Shown: positions 31,522-43,751, numbered from the stretch's first letter. The stretch: DNA of 56,216 nucleotides from Sphaeroforma sirkka (GCA_001586965.3 LUCW03002658.1:1-56216); one strand, 5' to 3'. The notes: generated from the sequence alone by a model not told the origin. Translations and numbers: made by a program.

Positions 31522-32515
31522 ATGTGAGCATTGCAAACTCTAAACCTGATGCGAAAGCACCCATGAATGTCTTCGATTACGAGCCGTGCTTCGCCCTCGT
31601 TTCGATATCACACTTCTGAGTGAGGCTGTGTGTCTCCGTTGGCAAATCATGTGGGATCAGCAGTGACGTGGCTGTCTTTACTCAAACGTGTGCGTGATGT
31701 ATTCAAGGTAATGTGTATATCTTTGGCCCCTTCCTATGTAGTCAGAACACATTCTCAGAAGATGAAGTATATGTGCCTGTTAGGTCAACAGCACTTACAC
31801 TAATAGGCCAATACTCTTGGTTTTAAGAACAACAAAGAATGACACATCACTATCACGTGCCGTTGCTTACAGCCAGTTCCAACCCCTTCTCAAGTGTGCA
31901 CATGCGCTGCATCAACATTGAATGTAGGAACATGAAGCATGCAGTGAATTCAGTGCTGTAGCCACAAGCATACACGTGTGCATGTACTCTCAATCCCAGC
32001 TCATCATATCACCGGCCTGGAGTGTCTATTGAGGTATTCCTATACGTCTGTTCACAACCAACCGTCTAGTTGAAGAAATGCACTCGTCGCTTTACTATCG
32101 CGTCTGTGGGGCATATGCATGGGAGGTACGGGCATAACCACACACACACACACTCAGTTTTCCCACTATACCAAGCTCACACACACCCATTATCTCGCTA
32201 TACCAAGCTCACACACATCTCCTTCGCAGGCTGCAGGGCGACCCGAGGCCGATATAGTGGTGGTGTTACAAGAGCAAGAGAATCTCCGGTTCAGGCGGAA
32301 GGGCGATGATCTGTGCACCACGTTAGAGATTATGCTGGTGGAAGCGCTGTGTGGGTTTACACGCTACATCACCTTTGTCAACAACAAGAAACTTGCCGTC
32401 TCGTGTGCGCCTGGGCAAGTCACAACGGAAGGTACGGAATGAATGGCTGTACATGAGCGGTATTTAACTGCAGTGTATACATTCATGTACGTTTATGTAT
32501 ACTTTATGTATACTC

Positions 32516-32556
<41 letters not shown>

Positions 32557-33526
32557 TCATCGGTGACTTGTCTTTGTTGTATATACATAAATCAGCTCAA
32601 TTCTAACCGTAGCGCTAACCGCAATCGAAGTCAATCCTCCCTCCGATTCGCTGACCAGTCGCATATAGCGTACTCGTTACTAACCCGTTGCTACCATTTC
32701 CTTTTTAGGCCATCGAAGGTGTATACCTGGACTGGGCATGCCAATCAGGGGGAGCCCTGGCAAGCACGGGCGATTGATTGTTGAGTTCACTGTTATGTTT
32801 CCGCCAGACAACTTTGCGGACGAGGCCAGTATGGTATGTGTGTGACTAGACTAACGGTAGAAAGGCTGTCTGCAATGTAACGTATTGTTATGCATGGTGG
32901 TGCGTGTGTGTAGTGTGCGTGTACGTGTTGTACGTGACTGTCGTCTCATACCTGTCTGCAATGTAACGTATTGTTATGCATGGTAGTGTGTAGTCTGTAT
33001 ATAAGTGACTATGGTCAGACGCATTACCTGTGGTGGGCTGTGTTATTCATGTGTAGTCATCCTGTCCATTGTACGATATACAAAACATACACGGGATATT
33101 GGGGTCAGGAATTCTTGACTGAGCACTTGCATACACATAACATACTCGTACTTCTACTCATACCCATACCCATACTCATACTCATACTCATACTCATACT
33201 AATACTCTACTCATACTCATACACATACACATACACATGCACATACGCATACATTCAGATTCGTGCGTGTGTGCCGGTCTACATTCAATACCATACGCTC
33301 ATAATGCCTATCTGCAATCGTTGTCACATTCTCCCTCAACCATTACTCTTCATAGAGATACACACAGCACCCCATCTGTACTTAGATGTTATGATGGCAT
33401 GTATACCTTCTTCGCTCTCAAAATGGGCAAGAGTACACTACACTCCTAAGACACAAAATATAAAACCTTTCCTGTCTATTCTGTGTATGTTTACTTTGAA
33501 CCTCGTACAACCCAAGTATCTATATA

Positions 33527-33619
<93 letters not shown>

Positions 33620-34004
33620 CATCCTTTCCATTCCTCATACATTATAGGCCATGCTGGAGGGTCTGCTGCCGCCAAGGCCAGACCTACCGGCCCCACGCGA
33701 CGACGAAGAGGTGCACCCCGGCGAGTTCGAGCTGCAAGAAATGGAGGACTCAGACGGAGGTTCCGAACTTTACGGACAGTACAACTCACGCCAAGCAATG
33801 GATAACCACACTTCCTCACACGGCACGCGGCAGGTGAACTTAGGAGATGCCATGCATATGTACCACGGGCGAGCGTCTCTGACCAGTGTGCCGTCGAGTG
33901 AGATGATGGGCCCTATGAGTGATGGTGATCCCTTTGGTAGTCATATGAACCAGCGCGGCGGAGGTATTGGCCACCAACAGCAACGGGATTGCCAGGCACA
34001 GTAG
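24760..34004 (+). CDS. Class A (DNAJA/Ydj1-like) Hsp40 with long Q/N-rich N-terminal extension, 877 aa, 9 exons
   Basis: Exons: 24760-26174, 26884-26978, 27734-27894, 28948-29049, 29788-29881, 31126-31208, 32230-32431, 32709-32833, 33648-34004; the sum is 878 codons with stop. Family role: J-domain co-chaperone that delivers substrates to Hsp70 and stimulates its ATPase. Residues 1-410 are low-complexity, rich in Q, N, S, H and T, with a Q8 run near 186-193 and a possible coiled-coil Q/E/L/R stretch near 270-310. J domain 411-475 ([11 protein letters not shown] at 440-442). Family G/F linker: largely missing. Cysteine-rich zinc domain at 553-619 with pairs C553/C556, C569/C572, C596/C599 and C612/C615. 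Then the two C-terminal substrate-binding domains (EGMP-like [16 protein letters not shown]) and an acidic tail. Last four residues CQAQ form a CaaX box, as in Ydj1 and DNAJA1/2. The start is ATG 24760; the frame is open further upstream (to 24733) but has no earlier ATG. Introns are 0.3-1.2 kb and repeat-rich. Confidence 0.9.
26195..26480. repeat. TA/TATG/TG microsatellite in J-protein intron 1
   Basis: The repeat starts about 20 bases after the donor at 26175. A retained intron would append a run of Tyr/Ile residues to the J domain until a stop at 26500-26502. Confidence 0.9.
27625..27720. repeat. Short 33-35 bp direct repeat, three units
   Basis: Three copies of CCGTTCTAAAAATATCCC / CTATGAGTAA just upstream of the acceptor at 27732-27733. 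Confidence 0.75.
28180..28400. repeat. TA/TG/TATC microsatellite in J-protein intron 3
   Basis: Mixed runs of TA, TG and CTATGTAT lie between the exons ending at 27894 and starting at 28948. A further TA/TG run lies at 29245-29297 in the next intron. Confidence 0.85.
30235..31040. repeat. 24-bp minisatellite in J-protein intron 5
   Basis: Roughly thirty units of 21-24 bp with consensus GGTTTCAGATCTGGTTATGT. Most carry TTTCAG followed by ATCTGG, resembling a 3' splice site. The 24-bp units keep one plus frame open with an eight-residue repeat (MLVSDLV-type), but the array lies wholly inside an intron supported by the flanking conserved exons. Confidence 0.92.
31315..31520. repeat. TA/TG/TC microsatellites in J-protein intron 6
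   Basis: Short TA runs at 31321-31339 and 31491-31519 flank TGTC-rich sequence. Confidence 0.85.
33130..33620. repeat. CATACT and (TA)n repeats in J-protein intron 8
   Basis: TACTCATAC hexamer-like repeats at 33145-33250 and a nearly pure TA run at 33535-33618, ending 30 bases before the acceptor at 33646-33647. Confidence 0.9.
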
Positions 34005-34220
34005 ACGGGTGTTAGGAGAGTGAGAGGGTGTGTGCACTTGTCTGAGGTGAGAGTGTGTGCACGCGCTTGCAGTTGTGTGTGGTGACATGTGTACGGAGAT
34101 GGGTATGGGGACGCCTACATGGGCGAGTTCAGAGCCTTTCCATTAGAAATGGGTGTTGAACATGATCGATTCGTAGATTCGTATGCAAACACACAACCAC
34201 ACATATATATATGTACACGC

Positions 34221-34258
<38 letters not shown>

Positions 34259-35250
34259 ATGCACACACACAAACACATCTCTCGAGATAAAGAGGGCAAC
34301 TGGCAACCACCTTTTCCGCGCACAGACTGCTCTGGAGTGTCAGGTAGTGCGTGGAAAGGTCCCAGTTGTTGCAAGACTGGACTGAAACTACCCCAAATGG
34401 ACTTTGATTGGCTACAAGTGCGTTGGTTGAGTATGTGATAGAGCGGATTGTATCGCTGCTCTGGCTTTATATCAGCAGACAGTACTCAACTAGCCTGAAC
34501 TGAGGGGGCAATACATTCATACGCTGCAGAGGAAAGCCAGCTGAGATAGACTACTTTGCCCATGCCGTGAGTGGTGAGTGATAGTGGCCAAGGTACCTTT
34601 CCTGTGATAGGTAGTACCTTGAGAAGGAAGGTATAGAGATAGACCCTGGAACGGCTCAACACTTAGTACGTGGGCGGCTGCTGGGTGTGGGTGTACTACT
34701 GTATGCCTTGAAGGTGCTATGCAGAGACGTCATGACGTTGATCGCTCATACTTTGCGGAAGAAAGCACGTGGTGTACTTATGGATGTTCGGTACAGTTCG
34801 ATCTCAGCCATGGCCAGCTGAGATAGATAGACGCTGTGGCCTATGTGGACGGTTGCTGGGTGTGGGGTGGGCTGTATGCCAAGTAGTTGTGGGTGTACAA
34901 CTTCACCCCTTGAAGGTGCTATTCGGAGACGCCTGGTGTCTACTTGGTGATGACTCTGATATCCAACCGTAGTGCGAGTTTGAATGTACAGGTCTTACCG
35001 GCAGAGTTTCCAAGGTTTCTCTCTCTACCTTGCCCGTCCTGTGCGCAGCCTGGATCACTGCAGTGCATGCTTTCCACTTTTAGGACAAATGTGCACTACC
35101 CTATACAACTGGGTGCACCCGGGGTACACCTGCAGGACTAGCTAGCCTATTGGTTGTGCTGGAAGGCTGGTAGGAGCGTTACAGAATGGACCGTGCGGGC
35201 TGTTGAAGATAGGACTTCTCATACCCCACTTGGAATTTGTCCAAGGAGTG
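34005..35250. other. 3' flank and spacer with a diverged duplication
   Basis: A TA/TG/CA run lies at 34205-34275. Two diverged copies of a block (about 34540-34745 and 34808-34960) share CCAGCTGAGATAGA, GCTGGGTGTGGG and CCTTGAAGGTGCTAT. No convincing coding sequence is seen; open frames are short and unrelated to known motifs. Confidence 0.5.
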
Positions 35251-35251
35251 G

Positions 35252-35905
35252 CGCTTGCCTAGTAGCACGCTTTAATCAGCGTAACTCAGTCGATGCATAG
35301 GTAGCTTACCTAGTAGCACGCTTAAATCAGCGTAGCTCAGTCCCTGCATAGGTAGCTTTCCTAGTAGCACGCTTAGATCAGCGTATCTCAATCGCTGTAT
35401 AGGTAGCTTACCTAGTAGCACGCTTAAATCAGCGTAGCTCAGTCCCTGCATAGGTAGCTTACTAGTGGCACGCTTAGGTCGGCGTAACCTAGTAACACGC
35501 TTTAATCAGCGTAACTCTGTCCCTGCATAGGTAGCTTTACTAGTGGCATGCTTAGGACGGCGTAACCTAGTAGCACGCTTTAATCAGCGGAGCTCAGTCG
35601 CTGTGTATGTAGCTTAAGTAGTAGTACGCTTATATCAGCGTATCTTAGTCGCTGCATAGGTAGCTTACCTAGTAGCACGCTCAAATCAGCGTAGCTCAAT
35701 CGCTGTATAGGTAGCTTACCTAGTAGCACGCTTCAATCAGCCTAACTCAGTCGCTGCAAATGTAGCTTAACTAATAGTACGCTTAGATCAGCGTATTCTA
35801 GACGCTGCATAAGTAGCTTACATAGTAGCACGCTTAAATCAGCGTAGCTCAGTCGCTGCATAGGCAGCACATTTGGATCAGCACATCTCGGTCGCTGCAT
35901 AGATA
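35252..35905. repeat. 51-bp tandem array, about 12-13 units
   Basis: Units read TAGCTTACCTAGTAGCACGC, then TTAAATCAGCGTAGCTCAG, then TCGCTGCATAGG. Two units near 35457-35575 are rearranged and carry an extra half copy. The core CACGCTTAAATCAGCGT is an imperfect palindrome. Confidence 0.92.
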
Positions 35906-37693
35906 GATCCAAGTATCTCAATTGCATTTACGCACTCGAGAGACAATCTATGTACTCGTGCAAGAACGATGCTTTTGTAGGTACGTAGGCCGCATGGATT
36001 GCTGGAGCGCAAGCCACTATTGGTACATGGCAGAAAGGAGGCTTCATGTGTTGTGTAGGTATCTACCTACCAGCAGTGATGAGGGGGTGTCCCCTTTGAA
36101 GTTGCTCAGGGAATAGATGAGATGGTGTAGCCACATACACCCAATGACGTACACGTATACACATACTCATATTCATACTCATTACTATTACTATTACTGT
36201 TTCTCGTATACACATACATATACACTTACACTTACACTAGTTTATCATACATATACACATACATACACACATACATTATGTGTACACGTACACACCTACA
36301 TAAACACATACATAAACACATACACATACACTTATTTACTATCACTGATGTCCAGAGACACGCGCATGTAGGTACACGTGTGCACTCACGCAATCACTTA
36401 CGAACACTCACGCCTGGGCTAATGTGCCACGAGAGGGGGCTATCCGAAATCGCCACAAAAAAGCTGCTCAGTGCTCGACATACATGAAAGTTAGAAGCCG
36501 GCATTGTCCTCTTTGCGTCGGCCTGTGAGCGCAGCTAAATCCGGTGTTAGCACCATCGTGTGCTATTAGCTAGTGTGTTGCACGCGTACTTATCACTGAG
36601 TGACAATAACTACACGGCCCAGTCGTTCACCGCCATGGTACGACATGCGTGAGGTTAGTCGAATGTCCACGGTTGCTAAGCATGTAGGCATTCAGGGCGT
36701 GTCCAGCTACACGTAACACGTTCGAGGCTCTGAATGTGCCCCGCGGCACTACCAAGTCGTGTCTGAGTATTATTAAGAACCAAGGACAGCCCATGACAAT
36801 TCACCGAATTTAGAATGGTTTATTCCCGCACGAAGCAAATGAATAAACAACACAAACACCAAAGAACGACGCTGATTTGCCTAGCTGTGATACATTTACG
36901 TGTTTGGTAACTCTCACAGAAACGACTTCTTGTGTGCATTACATTCTGCAGATATCAAGCGTGGCCTGGCTTGTTTAGTATTCGTACTCCACTGCACAGT
37001 CCATCTTACCGAAGCCATGCGGTCGCATTCTTTCGCCGCATCTGAGTATGCCTGGTGAAACCACGACTACTCATCCCAGTGTGCAATGGTGATCAGTCCT
37101 TTTGATTCACACCTATGTATCGACAGTAGTTACCACTGGCAATGGTGATCTGGCGGCGACACCTGATTCCAGTACATAGTATACTGGGTGCCGTCCCTTG
37201 CTACCGTGTTGCAATAGTACGGAACTCATGACACAGCACACCTGGGCACCCGCACTGGGTATGCGTGCGCAGTCAGGGAGATATTAGGTTCATTGCAAAC
37301 ACGCTGAAACAGAATGCAAGCTCACGCAAGCAGAGATATATCTCTAGAAAAGAGTCGGGTAAAAGTGTTTTATTAATATCACCTCATAGGCTCATGGCTC
37401 CTAGATGACAAGTAGCATGCTTACCCCCACCGCAGTAAAGACGTGGTGTGTGTAGTTGCAGGCATTCCGAATAACTATCTGTGCATACGCAACATTGTCA
37501 TTAACATTGAGGATTGTACTCACTCACAAACTTTGATCAGTGGAATATGTAAATATGTGGCTCTCAGCCTCTCAGTCAGGCATCGCTCCACCTGAATAGA
37601 ATACTTTGCCGATAATTTCTTTTCTTGACGTGCATGCAAAAATATCCGTAATGAGTTTTTTAATATATTTTAAAATACAAGACAATTGACACA
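35906..37693. other. Spacer, no gene seen
   Basis: CATA/TACT/ACAC repeats lie at 36140-36335. The rest is non-repetitive with moderate GC and no coding pattern or RNA gene that I could support. Confidence 0.5.
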
Positions 37694-37775
37694 TGGCGCA
37701 TGCCTGAGCGGTTAAAGGGTATGATTAGAAATCATATGGTGTCTCACCTCCAAGGTTCGAGTCCTTGTGCGCCAA
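37694..37775 (+). tRNA. tRNA-Ser(AGA), copy 1
   Basis: Class II cloverleaf of 82 nt. The acceptor stem of 7 bp is fully paired (TGGCGCA with TGCGCCA), D stem CCT/AGG, D loop with GG, anticodon stem TATGA/TCATA with loop TTAGAAA (anticodon AGA). The variable arm is paired GGTG/CACC and the T stem CAAGG/CCTTG has loop TTCGAGT. A perfect B box (GGTTCGAGTCC) and a good A box are present, and a T6 Pol III terminator follows at 37779-37784. Odd points: a T1-A72 pair, and an A discriminator where eukaryotic tRNA-Ser normally has G. Confidence 0.85.
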
Positions 37776-37854
37776 GAATTTTTTCTCCCATCCCTATGTA
37801 TCTTTTTTAAAATATCTTCCTCTACTAGTAGTAAACTAGTAATAATAATATATG

Positions 37855-37926
<72 letters not shown>

Positions 37927-37949
37927 GTGTATATATATATATATATATA

Positions 37950-38025
<76 letters not shown>

Positions 38026-38047
38026 TACATATATATACATATATATA

Positions 38048-38086
<39 letters not shown>

Positions 38087-38125
38087 TATATATATGTAAT
38101 ATATATATACATATATATATTATAT

Positions 38126-38323
<198 letters not shown>

Positions 38324-38405
38324 CCCCTCTCTTGGTCTCTTGTGTATAAATTAGAGGGCTATGCTATATCACAATTGAAAAAATCAACGGCTGAATATTA
38401 AAACA

Positions 38406-38487
38406 CGGCGCATGCCTGAGCGGTTAAAGGGTATGATTAGAAATCATATGGTGTCCCACCTCCAAGGTTCGAGTCCTTGTGCGCCAA
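38406..38487 (+). tRNA. tRNA-Ser(AGA), copy 2
   Basis: Nearly identical to copy 1, with the same anticodon loop, T arm and variable-arm stem. Position 1 is C, leaving a C1-A72 mismatch. An oligo-T tract follows a few bases downstream. It may be functional or beginning to decay. Confidence 0.75.
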
Positions 38488-38568
38488 GAAATTTTTCTCC
38501 CATTCCTATGTATCTTTTTTTTAAAAAATCTTCCTCTACTAGTAGTAAACTAGTATTAATAATATGTG

Positions 38569-38617
<49 letters not shown>

Positions 38618-38698
38618 CCCTCTCTTGGTCTATTGTGTATAAATTAGAGGGCTATACTATATCACAATCGAAAAAATCAACGGCTGAATATTAAAACA

Positions 38699-38780
38699 CG
38701 GCGCATGCCTGAGCGGTTAAAGGGTATGATTAGAAATCATATGGTGTCCCAACTCCAAGGTTCGAGTCCTTGTGCGACAA
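38699..38780 (+). pseudogene. tRNA-Ser(AGA)-like copy 3, probably decayed
   Basis: Anticodon arm, T arm and A/B boxes match copies 1 and 2. The acceptor stem has two mismatches (C1-A72 and G3-A70, the latter from GACA in place of GCCA) and the variable arm has lost one pair (GGTG/CAAC). A T6 terminator still follows. Confidence 0.65.
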
Positions 38781-38935
38781 ATGTTTTTTCCTCTGTTTTC
38801 TATATATTGATTCCTCTACTATTTAGTAGCAATAATATATTTTCTTATATATTCAAATCTTGTGTATAATTTATTTAGGGGGTTATGCTATATTACAATC
38901 GAAAATATCAACGGTTGGGACGCCGTGGAGACTGA

Positions 38936-39733
38936 AAGCCGTTCATTTTATATATAGCCAAATATTGTACCAGGCAGGAGGGCCTGCAAACGGAGAAACC
39001 CCCTCGTGGTAAAAATAAAGAAATGAAGTGTTGTTATTTGTTCAAGCTTCCTCGCCAGTCGCCTTCAGTTTTCAGACTTTAGAGTTCAGACTTCGGACAT
39101 TACAATACAAGAGAGTTCTCAGTTCAGACTTCAGAGAAGGTCTGCGCTATTTAAATTTAGCTGGTCTCTTCATTTCTGATTACCGGTCGACTGCAGTGGA
39201 ACTGTGACAGTCTTTAGTTCTGCAATCGCCAACCTGCAAATCTGCACTCTGTACTGAGTCTGCAGTCTGCACTTTGCAGTCTTCAGTGATTAGTGATTCC
39301 TGCTTCACACTGCTCCGCCGAGTCCTCGAGAGTCGAGACTCGAGACCCAAATCCAGATTCGAGGGATACAGTGCTCCAGAAAATGCGTAAAAGTTCTTCA
39401 CCAATGAAATTTATTATGTCTCGGGAGTCTGAAAAGTAAAATCTAAAAAAGATACATTCCATAGCTTTCTAAAAAGAAAAAGGAAACCCCCCTCTTAAAT
39501 TAGATTTTAAAAAATCTGAAACCACCAGCATTCTTCAATGATATGTCTTTAAAAAAGGTTTTTACACAACCATGTACATCTGTACACCCATGGTATCCTC
39601 AGCGGCATAGGTATTCTTTTTTTAAAGAGCTCGTGTACTTGTCACCAAAGATTTATTGTATATAAGATTTTCGCGTGTAGTGTGTAAACTAATTCACACA
39701 CCAGTGACACCACGCTTCCTATAGATAAGAATA
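38936..39733. other. Spacer upstream of the secreted beta-helix gene
   Basis: Short diverged repeats of TTCAGACTTCAGAG and TCTGCAGTCTGCACT types occur at about 39065-39265. The promoter of the next gene should be within the last few hundred bases; no clear element is identified. Confidence 0.45.
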
Positions 39734-41056
39734 ATGAAAATCAATTCATTTTGTGGTATACTGACCATACTCGTACTCAACCTAATCGATTCCACCTCAG
39801 CCGTAAGTGACCCATGCGAGTGCACATCGCTTGTGCTGCAGGGTGGCAAGTGTCAGGACTCCTTCAGTCAAGCCGTGAGTGATAATAATGGGGTTATCCG
39901 CTTCGCAGGTACGCACGAGATAGCGTCTGCGATGCGTTTCCTTGGTGATTTGGATGTGCGTGGTGTAGAGTGCGACAATGAAGGCAGAGCAAAGATAATC
40001 GGGGCGTATAGTTCGGAGAGCAACGGTATGTTCAGTCCTCAAGGTCCTTCCAGGATCTTGATTTCATTCCAGGGATTTGACATTACATCGAAGGAGGGTG
40101 AGTTTGTTTCAGCTCTGCGAACCTCGGGCGGGGAGGGCGACAGCGGCGAAATGTACGTGACATTCAGAGCATCTGACATCCGAGCATATGGAATGTGGAA
40201 TAAGCGCTTGGGTGCTGTATTTTTCATCGGAAATATTGGGGGGTTGGCTGGCGAGTCGAGGATTGATGACAGTTGTATGTTTTGGGACAACAAGATAGAG
40301 TCCACCAAAACCGAGCTTTATCACGGAGGTGCTGTGCTGTGCGTACAATATATTGAGGACAAGGCTGAGTTATACGTGGGTGGTGAATACAAAGGTAACA
40401 CGGCCTTTTACACGGGCGGATCTAAACATTGCGCTGGAGGTGCGGTATATATTGACACCAATGAGGGGTCCGTAATCACCGGCAAAACGGCCAGGTTCGA
40501 GGACAATGTATCCAACCAAGGAGGTGCAATCTCAATCAACTCGAATGTGGGCTCAATTGATTTCCAAAGTACATTTAAGGCCAACAAAGCACTCGACCAG
40601 GGCGAAGGCGCGCGTGCGGGTGCTGTACGGGTGTTTAACTTGGGATCAGGCTCTACTACAAGCCTGTCCGGCGAGTTTATAGACAACCTATCAGACGTCG
40701 ATGGAGGGGTAATGGCTACAAACATCATCGGTGCTGGAGCACACCTTGTATTTAGTGGCGTATTCGGCAACAATACCTCGCTCCGCACGGGAGCTGTTAT
40801 GAGTCAGTGGTCTCAGTATAAGAATGAGGGGTTAACGCAGGTTCTGGCGTCTGCAAAAGTTTACAACAACACAGCGGCGTATGATATGCGCTCGAATTTA
40901 TTCAAGTTTACTTCTGGGCCCTCATTGGTATCAGAAGAGGACTTGGTCCCAGGGGTCATGTGGTCATGGCAGGGATCCAAGGATGTGCCCGTGCCTGAAG
41001 TAAAGACTCTTTACGATGACACCTGGAAACAGCGCAGACGACGCACCGTTACATAG
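39734..41056 (+). CDS. Secreted Pmp-like/beta-helix repeat protein, 440 aa, intronless
   Basis: ATG at 39734, TAG at 41054-41056, no intron needed. Residues 1-23 form a signal peptide (Lys at position 3, hydrophobic core, cleavage likely after STSA). The mature part is rich in Gly, Asn, Ser and Val, with repeated GGA[VI] turns and F..N motifs: HGGAVLC, AGGAVYIDT, QGGAISINS, RAGAVRV, DGGVMAT, RTGAVMS, alternating with FEDN, FKAN, FIDN, FGNN. This is the pattern of polymorphic-outer-membrane-protein repeats and related right-handed beta-helices. N-glycosylation sequons (NVS, NLS, NTS, NTA) occur in the last 200 residues. There is no membrane anchor; the C-terminus is basic (RRRR). Likely extracellular or cell-surface; function unknown. 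Lack of introns contrasts with the neighbouring genes and may indicate transfer or retroposition. Confidence 0.8.
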   Translation: MKINSFCGILTILVLNLIDSTSAVSDPCECTSLVLQGGKCQDSFSQAVSDNNGVIRFAGTHEIASAMRFLGDLDVRGVECDNEGRAKIIGAYSSESNGMFSPQGPSRILISFQGFDITSKEGEFVSALRTSGGEGDSGEMYVTFRASDIRAYGMWNKRLGAVFFIGNIGGLAGESRIDDSCMFWDNKIESTKTELYHGGAVLCVQYIEDKAELYVGGEYKGNTAFYTGGSKHCAGGAVYIDTNEGSVITGKTARFEDNVSNQGGAISINSNVGSIDFQSTFKANKALDQGEGARAGAVRVFNLGSGSTTSLSGEFIDNLSDVDGGVMATNIIGAGAHLVFSGVFGNNTSLRTGAVMSQWSQYKNEGLTQVLASAKVYNNTAAYDMRSNLFKFTSGPSLVSEEDLVPGVMWSWQGSKDVPVPEVKTLYDDTWKQRRRRTVT

Positions 41057-42975
41057 CGCACTCAGTGGGTGGGACCAGTATGTCACAGTGTGATTGCTAC
41101 CACAATGAAGCCCGTGCAAGCTGATCCTGAGGTACCCATACTCAAACGTCCACAGAGGCAACGTCCGCAGAGGCAGAGACCTTCGAGTGTCATGTAGTAT
41201 GTGGTACAACAGTGTATATATAGAATAATGACTAATGATTTGCTGATAATTAGATTACATTAATCTCCACAACAATCCGATATGGGACTATCTCCCGAGT
41301 GCACGACGGATTTAATAGAATAAGTTACTTAAATACTTTGGAATAAGGCTCTATAAACCTAAGCTAGCACTGAACCAAAGCATCTCCCAAGTTTTTTCTG
41401 TACATTGTGATATCCTTCGTGTATTCAGTGAGCTATGAATGCATTCTATGCCGCACTTCCGTACATAAACAGTTGTTGGATGGAGGGACCAGATGTGCCC
41501 ACTCCTTCTTGGTCGTTTCTAATGATGGCAGCCTCCGAGGTACAGATGTACATTAAACAGGTTTATATGACGCCTTCAATTGAACCTCCGGTTCGCAGTA
41601 CATTTGATCCTTCTACATGCAAGTACAGCTAACCGGCCGGTGTGTATTCCACACGCCCCACATACGTGCAAGAGGACAGATTTAATCAAGAACTAGCCCT
41701 ATAGTACGCGGGATGTGTATCGTGTGCCGCTTATATGAACGTCACGTGTGGCATTTCAGCTACTGCGGTGCGTTCTGTTTCCTGTGCTGGATATGAAGCC
41801 CCCCTACTCACACCACTCATTCGATGCGTAGTCTCCCGTCCACTCCTACCACACGCGTCACTCTCCATTACGCGCGATGGTACGACATTCCTTCCCGCTT
41901 TGATGTTATACACCGCACAAGCAGTCGGAATAGCGCAGGTCTATGCACAGTGTGGTGTCTATGAGATGCAGTGGATGGTTCTTGGTACCACACACCATAT
42001 CTCGTACCACGCGGTTATAGACTGCAGCGCCACCTGCGTATCAAATAGCACACGACACTGACACTCGAGCGACCCCATCAATGCGGTCTAGAGTCGGTCC
42101 TCTTCTTGCCCAAGTTCTTTCATTTCGCTTTGCAGTGCTTTGTAGTGCTGAGTGCTTTGTAGTGCTTTGTAGTGGAGGGCTGTGGAGTGTCAGATTGCAA
42201 CACCACTCCAATGTAACTTCGGCCATCCGAGTTACATCGGGACCGCACGGAAGGGCTTGGGTTTAGGGTGTCAGTCTACACCACCCCCAGTATACTACGA
42301 AACTGAAGTCTGCAGTCGGTGGAGAACCATATGTAGCCACAACCGACCGACAGTGCAACGGTCATCTACTGGCCCACTGGCTATGACTCATGTCTCAACA
42401 ACCAATCAGATAAGCCCGTGCGCGGGTGCCTTCACCCCCCTCAGCTGATGAACAGTTTGAAGAAGAGTGAGTCATGGTTGCTATGCACCAGGTCCAAGAT
42501 GGGATCGGTTGAGGCGCTGTCCTGCAGTCTCTGGGCTATGTAGTGGCTGGACATAGCACTCGTCGCAGGCGTGAGCTGGAATTGGAGGCGCTGCCAATAT
42601 GTTATGTTTAACATTCAGAGTATAAGACGAAGTACATGCAAGCCAGTTACTTTGGCGAGCAAGCAAACGGATACATGCAAGGCGTGGTGGATAGAAATCA
42701 GGATATGTAAAATAAACGTTACCAATAGGATGCACAGATGTGATTGACAGGAATATATGCGTACTTTCTCCCCTATGCCACGGTGGTTATGCCTGTGGCT
42801 CTAGTGGCACACTATACACACACAAGATCAGCGGATGTGCGCAGTGGAGTGCTCCCACTTATAAGGTGCGCATGTGAGAGGAGGGCTGCTAGAACTGTGT
42901 GTGTGCTGATGAGCGAAGAGTCCGGACCAGCGCTTGGTGTGATGTCAATTAATTGACACCACCCATGACACCAGG
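41057..42975. other. Spacer, no gene seen
   Basis: Moderate-GC sequence with no supported coding region. A short GCTTTGTAGTGCT-type repeat lies at 42125-42175. The open frames are all under 110 codons and show no motif. Confidence 0.45.
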
Positions 42976-42979
42976 GACA

Positions 42980-43280
42980 ATCACACAACTACGGCACATT
43001 CAAAAGCATTAGCCTACCTCACCAATCACAGCCAACCATTCACCTGCGTCTATCCACAGCTCACAATTATATCACACAACTACGGCACACTCGGAGGAGA
43101 GAAGTGTACAGAGGCATTAGCCTACCCCAACAATAACAGCTAACCATTCAACTGCGTTTATCTGCAGCTCACAATTATTGCACACAACTACGGCACATTC
43201 AGAGGAGGAATGTATAGAAGCATTAGCCTACCCCACCAATCACAGCCAACCATTCACCTGCGTCTAACTAATCAAAGCTC
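42980..43280. repeat. 91-108 bp repeat, three units
   Basis: CACACAACTACGGCACATTC recurs at about 42982, 43073 and 43181. Each is followed by AGCATTAGCCTACC and CCAACCATTCACCTGCGT. The first unit lacks a GAGGAG-containing insert present in the other two. Confidence 0.88.
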
Positions 43281-43751
43281 ACGAGTACTTGGATGAGATT
43301 ATTCATTCGACAACGTCCATTCAAGCGCATGGTTTATGCATACCATTTACGTAGAGATCACTGTATAGAACTCACCTGCGCCTGGATGGGCCCTATGAGA
43401 CCCAGCCGAACAGCGGCACCAGTCAATCCTGTGCGAATGCAAAGGGCAGATGGCTACAGATGAGCACGCAACGATCATCTCCTTAGAGTGGAAATCCAAT
43501 CACACCATCACACATTGTCTCTTATTGCCGAGAACTACGCAACGCAGCAAGCGCTTGTGTAGCACAATAACATTCACGCGGAGTGTGCTCCCAACACGAC
43601 TACAAGCAAGGTGCCTGTGCATACTATATGTCTGCGAATTCAGGGGCTGATCCGGAGGTGTTGTAACTGAGGACGCATACGCTGTCCTGCATATCATATC
43701 ACAGCGAACAGTAGACGAAAACGCGCTACTAAAACCCAGCGACCAACCAAA

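Noticed and set aside
35252..35905. Regular direct repeats considered as a CRISPR array (also 43752-43905 and 46497-46655)
   Set aside because: Whole units repeat with no unique spacers, in a eukaryotic, intron-bearing context; ordinary minisatellites.
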